From: Burkholderia sp. Leaf177
Lineage (GTDB): Bacteria; Pseudomonadota; Gammaproteobacteria; Burkholderiales; Burkholderiaceae
Length of the DNA: 64,000 nucleotides
NCBI RefSeq assembly: GCF_001424345.1
Contig: NZ_LMPF01000021.1
Span: 42,740 to 106,739 of the forward strand
Reading direction: 5' to 3'
The translations under genes and the position numbers were made by a program. Position 1 is the first letter of the stretch; each line of letters opens with the position of its first letter. Below, one piece after another: positions 44,705-53,552 of the stretch. The notes beneath the pieces are model-generated. The model was not told the origin of the DNA, searched no databases, and was given only the letters and a program-made list of their open reading frames with translations.

Positions 44705-46216
44705 TCAATGATCGTCGTCGCGATCCGGGCCGCAGGTGTTGTTGTCGTTGTCGTCATGGTCATGACCGTGATCGTCGTGGCCGCGTCCGCGATGATCGTC
44801 GTGTGAGTCGTTGCCAACGCCAGGCAAACGCTGCGCCACATAACCCGGCAATTCGCTCGGGTCCCATGCGAACACGAAGAACTGGTTCGTGTTCGCGATG
44901 CCGGCCGGATGATTCGTATCGGTGATCGTGCCGACAAAATCGTTGTCGTTCGCCACGAAAAGCGTGTGCTTCTTCGCGCCGCCAACGGTGACATCGGGAC
45001 CGAACGCAAGACCTTCGAGCTTCGCCGGAATATCGTTCGCGCCAATACCGTGCGCATTCAGCGTCGCGACAATATCGAGGAACAGCGTCTTCTGGACCGC
45101 GTACGGCGCAAGTCCGGCCGCGCTGCTCGCGTTGGTCACGTCCTGCGCGCCCGTCAGGTCGATGTGAAACACCTTCTTGAACGCAGCCGTCGAATTGTCG
45201 CCGAGACCTTTGCCGTCGCGTTCGTCCATCAGCAATTCGTGATCGTTGACGGCGACCACGTCGCTGATGGTCGGATATTTCGGCTTGGCCGTCGTTCCGA
45301 TGTTCGTCAGCGGATACGCGAACTGCGTCATCTTGCGGGTACGCAGATCGATCTTCACGATGCGCGTGTAAGCGCCGTCCGTGCCGCCATCCTGGATCAG
45401 CGGGCTTTGCATCGCGCCGAAAAGCGTCTTGCCGTCGGGCGAGATAGCGAGACCTTCCATGCCCTTGTTCGCAACGCGGCCCGATGTGTTCAGACTGATT
45501 TCGTCGTTGCCAATCGAGCTCAGTGTCGATACCGCGAAGCTCGACGGCAACTTGTATGTATCGATCCTGCGTCCGCTCCGGCGATCGAAACGGTACACGT
45601 AGGGGCCGTATTCATCGGAGATGAAAACGCTGTCGCCATCGTTGCTCACGCGCACGCTTTCCGGATCGAAGCGTGCGTCGCGATCATTCGTCGATAACCG
45701 CGCCGGGTCGAAATTGTCCGAGCGTCCCGTGAAGTAGTTCGTGCGATTGCGACGGTTCAGCAAAGGCGCGCCGTTCGGCACGCCGGCTGCCGCGCCGTTA
45801 CCGTAGACGAGCGATTCGGAGGCGTGGAGCAGGGTGGTATCGATAAGCTTCGGCGTCAGCTTGTAGGGCAGCGACGCGCCTGCGCCGGCCGGTTGCAAAC
45901 GCAGACGCAAGGTCTGGAAGCGGTTGATGTACGAGGCGGTATCGTCAATAGCTGCGTTGTACGAGATCGCGTTTGGTCCACGATCGGGCACGGCCACGAA
46001 CGTGTGGCATCCGGCGTATGCAATGCCTGAACCCAAGCCGCCGAGCAAATTGCCTGGCGCGCCGTTTTCGAGCGGCGCCGCTGTTTCCTTCGACAAGTCT
46101 CCCGTCAGGCCGCTTAGCTGACCTATCGCAATCAGGTCGACGCCGGCGTGCGCCGCCGTTGCAAACATGAGCGACGAGGCTATCGTCGTAAGAGCAAGCA
46201 ATCTGGAGCGAGACAC
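44705..46216 (-). CDS. Secreted phytase-like esterase (beta-propeller) with His/Asp-rich tail
   Basis: A 503-residue exported protein of the esterase-like activity of phytase family. GTG 46216 has AAGGA upstream and opens a signal peptide ending at AAHA. The propeller motifs include DPESVRVSNDGDSVFISDEYGPYV and GMEGLAISPDGKTLFGAMQSPL. The last ~35 residues are dominated by His, Asp, Gly and Asn, likely binding metal ions. Substrates of this family are poorly known; the name comes from fold likeness to phytases. It is monocistronic. Confidence 0.85.
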   Translation of the reverse strand: MSRSRLLALTTIASSLMFATAAHAGVDLIAIGQLSGLTGDLSKETAAPLENGAPGNLLGGLGSGIAYAGCHTFVAVPDRGPNAISYNAAIDDTASYINRFQTLRLRLQPAGAGASLPYKLTPKLIDTTLLHASESLVYGNGAAAGVPNGAPLLNRRNRTNYFTGRSDNFDPARLSTNDRDARFDPESVRVSNDGDSVFISDEYGPYVYRFDRRSGRRIDTYKLPSSFAVSTLSSIGNDEISLNTSGRVANKGMEGLAISPDGKTLFGAMQSPLIQDGGTDGAYTRIVKIDLRTRKMTQFAYPLTNIGTTAKPKYPTISDVVAVNDHELLMDERDGKGLGDNSTAAFKKVFHIDLTGAQDVTNASSAAGLAPYAVQKTLFLDIVATLNAHGIGANDIPAKLEGLAFGPDVTVGGAKKHTLFVANDNDFVGTITDTNHPAGIANTNQFFVFAWDPSELPGYVAQRLPGVGNDSHDDHRGRGHDDHGHDHDDNDNNTCGPDRDDDH

Positions 46217-46363
46217 GATGTTTTTTTCCTTGGTTGGAAGGGATCTTGTCGAACGTGCCTGGCGAGCGAAAACGGGAAACCAGCACGCAGTCCGTCGGCC
46301 GTTTGAAGGCTGGCGGTAATACTGCGTGAGGATCGTGACGAGTTGATGACGCGATAAGGGCCG

Positions 46364-46819
46364 TTAACCCGGCAGCAAGGTGATGCCGAATCGAGGCGCG
46401 GCGTCGATCATCCGCTTGATGTCATCAGGACCCGGCGCTGTAGGCGTGACCGGACCATTCTCTGCGTGAGCGCAGGCATCGACGAAATCATCGAAGCCGG
46501 CGGGCGTGCAGACGAGCATGTATCGCGATGGCTGATCGGTGTTGTTCGCCAGCCGATGCGGCACGTTTCGCGGCAAGAGCGCGGTCTCGCCGGCGCGCAA
46601 GCTGACCTCTTTCCCGTCGATGGTGATATCGACAACACCTTCCAGCACGGTGATGGTCTCTTCCTCGCGATCGTGGACATGCAACGGCGTTGCGCGGCGC
46701 GGAGGGCCGAAGATCTCCATCATGCAGAAGACGCCTGCGGTGTCTTTTCCGGAGATCAGCAAGCGTATGCGCGTGCCGGCAAAGTTGTATTCAGGCGCTT
46801 GGGTATTCAACACGAACAT
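46364..46819 (-). CDS. Small cupin-domain protein
   Basis: A 151-residue single-cupin protein. The metal cluster is TPLHVHDREEETITVLEGVVDI, with a second motif LLPRNVPHRLANN. It has an extra N-terminal strand (NFAGTRIRLLISGKDTAG) as in quercetinase-like small cupins. It is divergent from a LysR gene, and a perfect 8-bp dyad sits in the 120-bp gap, so the LysR probably controls it. Confidence 0.86.
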   Translation of the reverse strand: MFVLNTQAPEYNFAGTRIRLLISGKDTAGVFCMMEIFGPPRRATPLHVHDREEETITVLEGVVDITIDGKEVSLRAGETALLPRNVPHRLANNTDQPSRYMLVCTPAGFDDFVDACAHAENGPVTPTAPGPDDIKRMIDAAPRFGITLLPG

Positions 46820-46911
46820 GGCGTTCCTCTCGATGTGGTCGGGTTTTAATCTTTAAAAAATTAACTATAGGCTCCACGCCGTTCAAGAAATAGAGTCCCG
46901 CCTGCCGTAAC

Positions 46912-46934
46912 ATTCACGGCAACTTACCGTGAAT
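46912..46934. promoter_or_regulatory. LysR-type operator between the cupin and LysR genes
   Basis: ATTCACGG, seven bases, CCGTGAAT: a perfect 8-bp inverted repeat that ends five bases before the LysR start and lies 93-115 bp before the cupin start. It contains the T-N11-A pattern of LysR boxes. Likely autorepression plus activation of the cupin gene. Confidence 0.68.
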
Positions 46935-46939
46935 ACCGA

Positions 46940-47836
46940 ATGAAAAACCTCAGACAATTCATGAGCTTCGCAGCGGTCGCACGCAACAGCAGCTTCGCGG
47001 CGGCGGCGCGGGAACTGGGTCTTGCGCCGTCTTCGGTAGCGAAAAGCGTCGCGCGTCTGGAGAGCGATCTCGGCGTGCGCCTGTTTCATCGGACGACCCG
47101 TGCGGTGCGGTTGACAGCGGAGGGCGACGCGCTTTTTGCGCGCTGCGCGCGGCTGCTGGAGGAGATCGAAGCGCTGGAGTTATCGGCTGCGCAATCTCCG
47201 GAAGCACCTTCGGGAACGCTGCGAGTCGGCGCGCCGATTGGCTATGGAACCCGCAAGATCGTGCCCGTGCTTAACCGATTGCTTGAAGCGTATCCGCTGC
47301 TTGATGTCGACCTGCGTCTGACAGACGAGCGCGTGAACCTGGTAACCGAAGGGCTCGATGCCGTGGTGCGCATCGGCGCGCTGGACGACTCGGGTCTGGT
47401 CGCACGCCGGATCGATGAGCAGCATCTGGTGCTGTGCGCAAGTCCCGCTTATTTGAAGGCGAATGGCGCGTTGAGGTCGGTTGCCGAGGTTGAGCATCGG
47501 GCAGTCATATTGTTCAGGATGCCTACTAATGGCCGCGAGCGTCCGCTCGAGTTCGTGGTTGACGGCCAGTCAGTCCAGTTGCGCCCACGCTCGCGGTTCT
47601 CGTTGAGTCATGGCGACGCCATGGTCGAAGCGGTGCTCGACGGCGCGGGTATCGCACAAGTGCCTGAACACATGGCCGAGCGGCACTTCAGGGAAGGAAC
47701 GCTGGTCGAGTTGTTGCCCGAATGCCGGCCCGCACCGCTGCGGGTGAATGTCATCACGCCCGGCTCACGGATGATGCCGCCGCGCGTTCGTGTGTTTATC
47801 GATGCGCTGGTGTCGAGAGGTCAGACAAGCGGGTAA
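46940..47836 (+). CDS. LysR-family regulator of the cupin gene
   Basis: A 298-residue LysR protein: DNA-binding domain at residues 1-60 (MKNLRQFMSFAAVARNSSFA opening, LFHRTTRAVRLTAEG), effector domain beyond ~90. It is of the CrgA/DhaR-like type, which commonly regulates a divergent small gene; that gene is the cupin here. The operator candidate ends five bases before its start codon. Confidence 0.91.
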   Translation: MKNLRQFMSFAAVARNSSFAAAARELGLAPSSVAKSVARLESDLGVRLFHRTTRAVRLTAEGDALFARCARLLEEIEALELSAAQSPEAPSGTLRVGAPIGYGTRKIVPVLNRLLEAYPLLDVDLRLTDERVNLVTEGLDAVVRIGALDDSGLVARRIDEQHLVLCASPAYLKANGALRSVAEVEHRAVILFRMPTNGRERPLEFVVDGQSVQLRPRSRFSLSHGDAMVEAVLDGAGIAQVPEHMAERHFREGTLVELLPECRPAPLRVNVITPGSRMMPPRVRVFIDALVSRGQTSG

Positions 47837-48337
47837 ATCCGCTTCAAGATTTTGTACGCTCGTGTTGTTCGGCTCCGAGCGCATTAAGGAAGAGCGCCTT
47901 GCGCAACCTTCCAACGTCAGCCGCACTGTCGCGCGCGATGTCATGGCGCGTATTTACACGTGGGCGCGGTTTAGAAGGAACGAATCGGGCATTGGGTTGC
48001 GGAGCACGTAGCGGTGAAGCGCATCGGCCACCTCTTTGAAATGCGCCGGCTACTGGACTCAACCGCGCTGATGCACGCGGCGCCGTTCGTCGGACGGGAG
48101 AAGCATGGAAACGATGCGCCAGCGCCTGGCGGCGCGAATTGCGGTGTCCCAGCAAACTTGCCCTCATATGGGTAAGCTCTCGCGATGTCGCCCACGCGGC
48201 GAACGCGCCCTACATTCCAAAACTCACCAGCGCCGATAAACCGCCGCGCCCGATCATTTGTCGTGGCAGGATATCGGGATTGTCGCTTCCGCCGTCAGGC
48301 GTTCATTGTAAAAAGTGCAAGTATGGAAACAGGTGAT
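47837..48337. other. Gap with no supported gene
   Basis: About 500 bp. A frame on the plus strand (roughly 47868-48011) reads like protein over ~45 residues (SERIKEERLAQPSNVSR) but lacks a start signal and family match, so it may be a remnant. No terminator with a T-run or clear dyad was seen. Confidence 0.4.
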
Positions 48338-48685
48338 ATGAGCCTCCTTCCGGAGGCACACGCTGAATTGCTGTGTTTTGTCGTCGCCACCGCGGCGGCT
48401 ACGTACGCGCTCACGAGCGACTGGCGTGTCGATCATGTCGTGATCGCGTGCCGGTCATGGCTTTCTGGCAATCGCCTGCATTTGCCGTGGCTCGATCGCG
48501 TTCGACTCGGGCAACTCGCGTTGCAGATTGCGCAACGCGATCTGATCGGCGTTGGCATTGCATTGAAACGTGCCGATGTCCAGGGCCTTTTCACCGGCGA
48601 CATGAAGCTGAACCCCGCCAGCACCGTGGTTCAGCGCATGCTGCAGGTGTGCCGCCAGACGCTGGAGGATCACCGGTTCGCGTGA
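48338..48685 (+). CDS. Hypothetical protein
   Basis: A 115-residue frame starting at ATG 48338 with a weak AGGTGAT box (ATG 48323 is an alternative adding five residues). The first ~35 residues are hydrophobic-amphipathic (LLCFVVATAAATYALTSDW), the rest is a mixed helical sequence ending in RMLQVCRQTLEDHRFA. Codon use matches the neighbours, but I recognise no family. It is convergent with the old yellow enzyme gene. Confidence 0.55.
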   Translation: MSLLPEAHAELLCFVVATAAATYALTSDWRVDHVVIACRSWLSGNRLHLPWLDRVRLGQLALQIAQRDLIGVGIALKRADVQGLFTGDMKLNPASTVVQRMLQVCRQTLEDHRFA

Positions 48686-48718
48686 TCACCGGGAAGCGCG
48701 ATCACGCGTACGGCTGGC

Positions 48719-49816
48719 TTAGTTGACCGCGTAACGCTCGAGCCAATGCGCATAAGGCGCCGGCAGCGTCCAGGACGCACGGTCGATACCCAATTTCTTC
48801 GCCGCGTAATACGGCCAGTGCGGATTCGCGAGATGTGCGCGGCCGACCATCACGAGGTCGAGCTGGTTGTCGCGAACGGTGCCATCGGCGAGTTCAGGGG
48901 TGTCGATTCCCCACGCCGATGCAACCGGAAGCTGCGCCTCACGGCGTACGCGCTCGGCGATCGGCGCGAGGAACGCCGGCGCCCACGGAATATTCGCTGT
49001 CGGCGTGGAAAACCCAACGCTCACGCTCAGCAAATCCAGGCCGCCACGCTTGAAATTGCGCGCCAGCTCGATGGATTCCGAGAGCGTTTGTTCATCGCGT
49101 CCATCGTATTCAATCACGCCGAAACGCGCCGTCAACGGCAGATGCTCTGGCCAGACCTCACGCACCGCGGCGAGCGTTTCAAGCAGGAAGCGGCTGCGAT
49201 TTTCGAGGCTGCCGCCGTAAGCATCGTCGCGCTGGTTCGAGTGCGTCGAGAAAAAGCTTTGGCCGAGATAACCGTGCGCGAAGTGCAGTTCCAGCCACTC
49301 GAAGCCCGCATCGCGAGCGCGTTGTGCAGCGGCCACGAAGTCGTGGCGGACGCGCGCGATATCGTCGAGCGTCATGGCTTTCGGCACCTTCGGCAGGCCG
49401 CCGCCGAATGCAATCGCCGACGGCGCAATGGTCGGCCAGCCGCGCGGGTCGCTCTCCGCGATATGGTCGTCGCCTTCCCACGGCCGGTTGGCACTCGCCT
49501 TGCGGCCCGCGTGACCGATCTGGATTCCAGGCACTGCGCCGGCCGCCTTGATCGATGCCACAACCGGCACGAAGGCCTGCGCCTGTTCGTCGTTCCAGAT
49601 TCCGGTGCAGCCTGGCGTAATGCGGCCTTCCGGCGACACGGCCGTTGCTTCCACGATCACGAGTCCCGCGCCGCCACGTGCGAGCGCAGCCAGGTGCACA
49701 CGATGCCAGTCGTTGATCAGGCCGTCTTCGGCTGAGTACTGGCACATCGGCGGAACGGCAATGCGGTTGCGAAGGGAAACGTCTTTTAGCTTGAAGGGTT
49801 CAAACAATGTCGGCAT
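48719..49816 (-). CDS. NADH:flavin oxidoreductase, old yellow enzyme (YqjM/NamA type)
   Basis: A 365-residue TIM-barrel flavoenzyme. The opening FKLKDVSLRNRIAVPPMCQYS has the Cys and Tyr typical of thermophilic-like OYEs such as YqjM. Other blocks are QIGHAGRKAS and LELHFAHGYLGQSFFS. These enzymes reduce activated C=C bonds, nitro compounds or electrophiles with NADPH. It is divergent from an ArsR-type regulator with a strong dyad between them, which suggests induction by an electrophile. Confidence 0.9.
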   Translation of the reverse strand: MPTLFEPFKLKDVSLRNRIAVPPMCQYSAEDGLINDWHRVHLAALARGGAGLVIVEATAVSPEGRITPGCTGIWNDEQAQAFVPVVASIKAAGAVPGIQIGHAGRKASANRPWEGDDHIAESDPRGWPTIAPSAIAFGGGLPKVPKAMTLDDIARVRHDFVAAAQRARDAGFEWLELHFAHGYLGQSFFSTHSNQRDDAYGGSLENRSRFLLETLAAVREVWPEHLPLTARFGVIEYDGRDEQTLSESIELARNFKRGGLDLLSVSVGFSTPTANIPWAPAFLAPIAERVRREAQLPVASAWGIDTPELADGTVRDNQLDLVMVGRAHLANPHWPYYAAKKLGIDRASWTLPAPYAHWLERYAVN

Positions 49817-49849
49817 CTGCGAGGCTCCAAAAACAGGCTGTTTCGATAG

Positions 49850-49865
49850 TTCGATAAAAATCGAA
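49850..49865. promoter_or_regulatory. ArsR-type operator of the old yellow enzyme gene
   Basis: TTCGAT-AAAA-ATCGAA, a perfect 6-bp inverted repeat, lies between the divergent OYE and regulator genes; an extra TTCGATA half-site is at 49842. It is 34-49 bp upstream of the OYE start and 38-53 bp upstream of the regulator start. Confidence 0.62.
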
Positions 49866-49902
49866 TAACCGGAGTATCGCAGAATCCTTTACCATTTGCT
49901 TT

Positions 49903-50220
49903 ATGCGCAACTATAACCATCCCGATCCCAAGGATTTTGCCCTCGAGCGGATCTTCAACGCCCTGAGCGACCCGGTGCGGCTGGACATTGTGCGGCACCT
50001 CGCGCGCGTGACGGAGGCGACGTGCGGTGAACTCGACGGCGGCCGGCCGAAGTCCAGCATGTCGCATCATTTCCGGATCTTGCGCGATGCGGGTCTCGTG
50101 CAGACGCGCGTAGCCGGCACGGTTCATCAGAACACGTTGCGGCTCGGCGAAGTGGAAAGCCGCTTCCCTGGCCTCATGGAAGCCATTTTGAAGCACGTGC
50201 TGGTGGAGGAAATGGCCTGA
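49903..50220 (+). CDS. ArsR-family winged-helix regulator
   Basis: A 105-residue small regulator: ALSDPVRLDIVRHLARV, then CGELDGGRPKSSMSHHFRILRDAGLVQTRVAGT, the standard ArsR helix-turn-helix and wing. One cysteine (in ATCGEL) sits where some members sense metals or electrophiles. It is divergent from the old yellow enzyme gene and probably represses it through the dyad between them. Confidence 0.9.
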   Translation: MRNYNHPDPKDFALERIFNALSDPVRLDIVRHLARVTEATCGELDGGRPKSSMSHHFRILRDAGLVQTRVAGTVHQNTLRLGEVESRFPGLMEAILKHVLVEEMA

Positions 50221-50273
50221 GGGCCATGCGTGCTTCAGATTCGGCAGCGACGGCTGAAACGATCAATTGTTCA

Positions 50274-50762
50274 TCATTCTTCGTTACTGCGCTGGAATGC
50301 TTTGTCAATCTCGGCCTTGTGCGCACGATAAAACGCCATGTTCGCGGCGCTGGGAATCTTCGCTTTATCGACGTACCTGGCTTGCTTCGGATCAGCGAGC
50401 ATTTGGTCCGTCATCTGCACGCGCATCAGGACGATCGCACCAACCGCCGCCTGACGCGCGGTCAAGCCGTGCCTGTCGAGCGCCGCCTTGCTTGCAGGCG
50501 TTTTCGCAATCGATGCGCTCATTGCATCGATCGATGACAACATCGCCGCTGCCTTCTTCGGGTCGTTTTCTTCGGGACGCGCGCCGCCTTCGGCTGCCGC
50601 GGCTTCAAAGCGCGTGAGGAAGTCGTCGGTGAGCGTGAAGCTCTGGATTTCCTTCTGGTCCGCAGCCGTGAGCGCGCGAGCGGGAAGGGCGGTTGCGAGC
50701 ATCATTGCAGGCAGCACGAAGACGCTGGCGAACTTCAACAACCGCTTGACTCGGCTTTTCAT
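50274..50762 (-). CDS. Secreted helical protein of unknown function
   Basis: A 162-residue protein starting at ATG 50762 with AGGAG just upstream; the longer frame from 50783 begins before that box. A signal peptide (KRLLKFASVFVLPAMMLATALPARA) is followed by a mostly alpha-helical, charged domain (TLTDDFLTRFEAAAAEGG, AAAMLSSIDAMSASIAKTP). It resembles small periplasmic proteins of unknown role in Burkholderia. It follows the CsgG-like lipoprotein gene by 56 bp on the same strand. Confidence 0.72.
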   Translation of the reverse strand: MKSRVKRLLKFASVFVLPAMMLATALPARALTAADQKEIQSFTLTDDFLTRFEAAAAEGGARPEENDPKKAAAMLSSIDAMSASIAKTPASKAALDRHGLTARQAAVGAIVLMRVQMTDQMLADPKQARYVDKAKIPSAANMAFYRAHKAEIDKAFQRSNEE

Positions 50763-50818
50763 CGTAACGCTCCTCTCAGGCATGCCGGCACGGCAATCTC
50801 CGGCAATTCAGTTGACCT

Positions 50819-51646
50819 TCAGTTGACCTTCAGTTGACCGCCGCGGCCAAGACCGCCTTGAACGTCCTGCGCCTTGTAGCTGCGCAGCGCGACGACCATC
50901 TTGTTGTAGGCATCTATGAAAGCGGCAACTGTTGCCTTGCCTTCCGGCGTCTTCGAGAAACCGCCCAGACCGCCCGCAGCGCCGCCGCCGAGTCCTGATA
51001 AAGCCGCGCCGTAGTTGGTCGCTGTCGCGTTGCCCTCGGCCGCGGAAATCTGGACTGCTGAGCGCACATCGAAAAGCGTCAGGGTCACGACGGACGCGCG
51101 GCTCTGCATGCCGCCCGCCAGCTTGGCGATCGCCGCATTTCCCACGAGGCCGCCAAGAACGCCAGTCACACCGCCAATGGCCGAGTCGTTGATGACGATC
51201 TGCGGCTCCATGTAGTAATCGGCGGCGACGCGCTGGCCTTTCTGCTGTTTCGACCCCGCCCTGTATTCGCCCGAATTGCGCTGCAAGGACGTGATGCGCG
51301 AGAGGCGGGCATCGGATTTCTGATTGCCGATCGACGTAATCACGAAGCAGTTCGATTGCTGGACCGCGAGCCGCAGCAACGGATCGATCGATGTCACTTG
51401 CGTCGCGCTGCCGAATGGGCCGAACCAGTCCGCATTGCGGCCGTCGTCGACTGCAATCGTGCCGAGCGGCGCGGTGCAGCGTTCGAGGGTTTCATCGGCG
51501 CCGGCGCTCGTCGCGCCTCCCGCTGCACCCGAGACGCCGGCGCTTTGTCCGCCAGTCGATACCATGCCGCCGCACGCGCTCAGCGATGCAGTCAGGAGGA
51601 CCGCAAGTACTTTTTTAACGCCGGAAATTTGTGAACTGAGAGTCAT
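50819..51646 (-). CDS. CsgG/HfaB-like lipoprotein
   Basis: A 275-residue lipoprotein. ATG 51646 gives a signal ending at SLSACGG (the longer frame is not signal-like). The mature part resembles the CsgG/HfaB group: FGPFGSATQVTSIDPLLRLAVQQSNCFVIT, then ADYYMEPQIVINDSAIGG and VVTLTLFDVRSAVQISAAEGNA. CsgG proteins form outer-membrane pores or anchor peptidoglycan-linked structures; HfaB anchors holdfast. No curli genes are nearby. The last ~20 residues are Gly-rich. Confidence 0.72.
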   Translation of the reverse strand: MTLSSQISGVKKVLAVLLTASLSACGGMVSTGGQSAGVSGAAGGATSAGADETLERCTAPLGTIAVDDGRNADWFGPFGSATQVTSIDPLLRLAVQQSNCFVITSIGNQKSDARLSRITSLQRNSGEYRAGSKQQKGQRVAADYYMEPQIVINDSAIGGVTGVLGGLVGNAAIAKLAGGMQSRASVVTLTLFDVRSAVQISAAEGNATATNYGAALSGLGGGAAGGLGGFSKTPEGKATVAAFIDAYNKMVVALRSYKAQDVQGGLGRGGQLKVN

Positions 51647-51729
51647 GTTATTGGATGCGTTGTGAGTGATCGGCACGCGACCTGTCAGGCTTCGCATGAA
51701 GCCTGAGCACGTCGATAAAAAATGTTGGC

Positions 51730-52338
51730 TTAATATCCGTACCAGCTACGCTGCTGCCAATGCCCGTAGTACGGATAGCCGGACGACCAGTAGCCGTAAT
51801 AGACCGCTCGCCATTCGGTTTGCCATGTGTAGTAGGTCTCCTCTGACTTCTTCGCAGCTCTCGCTTGCTCAAGAAGTTTGCGCGACTCGGCGTCGCCTCG
51901 CCCCGATGCAATCAGCAGCCATTTTTCAGCCTCGCGGGGATCAGGTCCCATCTCTTCGAGGCCGAACAAATAAAAATTTCCCAGCGCTTTCTGCGCTTCG
52001 AGATCGCCGCCTTCAGCGGCCTTTCTCATCCACACGAGCGCCTGATAACTATCCTGCGGGACGCCGTCGCCGCGAAAATATCTGAGGCCCAGGTCGTAGG
52101 CCGCACGCGGCTCTTTTTGCGCCGCCAATTTCAGTGCAGTGATGCGGCCGTCGCTGTCGGCGGTGTTGCTGGTGTTGCCGGTGTTGCCGTTGCCCAATGC
52201 CTCGAATGACACCTGACTCTTAGGCCGGTTGCCGCATCCGTGGTCATCGCAGATCCGGACATGATCGCTGTGCGACGAATTTTGGGCGCACGCTCCCAGC
52301 GCCAGGGCGGCGCACAGCGCCAGCCAGCGAAACTTCAT
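51730..52338 (-). CDS. Sel1-like-repeat lipoprotein
   Basis: A 202-residue lipoprotein with signal MKFRWLALCAALALGAC. A His/Asp/Cys-bearing segment follows (HSDHVRICDDHGCG). Residues ~78-150 form two to three Sel1-like repeats (AAYDLGLRYFRGDGVPQD, then ALGNFYLFGLEEMGPDPREAEKW). The C-terminus is Tyr/Trp-rich (YYGYWSSGYPYYGHW). Sel1 repeats mediate protein contacts. It lies upstream of the CsgG-like gene on the same strand. Confidence 0.82.
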   Translation of the reverse strand: MKFRWLALCAALALGACAQNSSHSDHVRICDDHGCGNRPKSQVSFEALGNGNTGNTSNTADSDGRITALKLAAQKEPRAAYDLGLRYFRGDGVPQDSYQALVWMRKAAEGGDLEAQKALGNFYLFGLEEMGPDPREAEKWLLIASGRGDAESRKLLEQARAAKKSEETYYTWQTEWRAVYYGYWSSGYPYYGHWQQRSWYGY

Positions 52339-52484
52339 CTTGATCCCCGATGCGCTTTGATATCGATTGTTGTTCGTCGCGTCTAATGCCTGACGAATAA
52401 GGCGAGAAAATGGTAACAGCGACGCAGAATTCCAATTTGCCTCACTGTCTCCAAAACCTGCCTGAGCGTCTCAAAAGCAGAGAA

Positions 52485-53552
52485 TCAATCGAGCTTTCCG
52501 AGGACTTCTTTTAATGAGCCGGCGTATTGAGCGTTATCGGCGGAAGCATTGCCTGGTTTTTCAAACGATGAACCCCGATCGCGTGCTTCGCGTGGCGAAT
52601 ATCCGAAAGCATTGCGAAAGGTTCGGCTGAAATGCGATTCGCTTTTGAATCCATATTCAAATGCAAGCGTTGATATGCGATAACCGGTGCCAGCTGGGCT
52701 TTCCAGTATCTGTCGGATTTTGTCGAGTCGCCGTTGTTGAATGTACGAAACAACGCCTGATTCACGACTAAACATTCTGTAAAGCTGCGCGCGGGATATA
52801 CCGACATCACGGCAAATAAGCAACGGTGTCAGATCCGCGGATTGCAAATTCGCATCGATAAACCGTCTCACCCGCGTGAATACCGTTTGATTGATTTCGT
52901 TTTCCGCGTCGGCCAGTGTTGCAATGCATGGCGCAAGCGCGGCCGATATCATCGCGAGTGTTGCCTGTTCGGCATACGGCATTTCGGCTGGCGACAAGTT
53001 TGGTAATTGCCGGCGCAGTGCATGCATGTGATCGCTGAGAAGGGCGCTGAGCGGGCCTTCGAGCACGGTCCCATGCAGATTCGCTGATTTGATCCGCGGA
53101 TCGAGAAGATCACGTGCAATGGTCAATATGATCGTGTCGCCCGCAATGATTTCGGAATCGAGTTCACGCGCGAGATCGAGGATATATATCTTCGACGGCT
53201 CTGTATTGATGGTCGCCCGCGCCGCATACCCGGATATGGAATGTGTGATGCCGAGGCAGAGATAAAAATGATCGAGACCGTCCCTACGGATCATTTGTGA
53301 TGGCCGTTTGACACTATATGCAACAGGATCGTCTTCGCCGGCCCACGTGCCGCAACCCATTAACAGCGATCCGACGTATCCGGTCGACAAGTCGTAGTTA
53401 AAGCGCTGAGAGGCGGGCTTTTCGATGCCGACGTCGAATATTGCGTTGACTTCATCTCGCCATACATCGAATCGTTGGTCCTCGGAATAGGCGTCGGTCG
53501 AGAAATGGAAAAGATAAGGATTCAAATTTGAACTCCGGAGTCGTGCCTGCAC
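52485..53552 (-). CDS. AraC-family regulator (AraC_binding_2 N-terminal domain)
   Basis: A 355-residue regulator. The N-terminal ~200 residues resemble the cupin-like sensor of the FeaR/PchR-related AraC type (HFSTDAYSEDQRFDVWRDEVNAIF). The C-terminal ~100 residues form two helix-turn-helices (GISRAQLYRMFSRESGVVSYIQQRRL and LAFEYGFKSESHFSRTFRNAFGYSPRE). GTG 53552 is the start. Target genes are not obvious; it is not divergent from an evident operon. Confidence 0.9.
   Translation of the reverse strand: MQARLRSSNLNPYLFHFSTDAYSEDQRFDVWRDEVNAIFDVGIEKPASQRFNYDLSTGYVGSLLMGCGTWAGEDDPVAYSVKRPSQMIRRDGLDHFYLCLGITHSISGYAARATINTEPSKIYILDLARELDSEIIAGDTIILTIARDLLDPRIKSANLHGTVLEGPLSALLSDHMHALRRQLPNLSPAEMPYAEQATLAMISAALAPCIATLADAENEINQTVFTRVRRFIDANLQSADLTPLLICRDVGISRAQLYRMFSRESGVVSYIQQRRLDKIRQILESPAGTGYRISTLAFEYGFKSESHFSRTFRNAFGYSPREARDRGSSFEKPGNASADNAQYAGSLKEVLGKLD

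Noticed and set aside
47868..48011. Protein-like plus-strand frame after the LysR gene (SERIKEERLAQPSNVSR).
   Set aside because: No start codon with ribosome site, no recognisable family, and overlapping frames on both strands look equally plausible.
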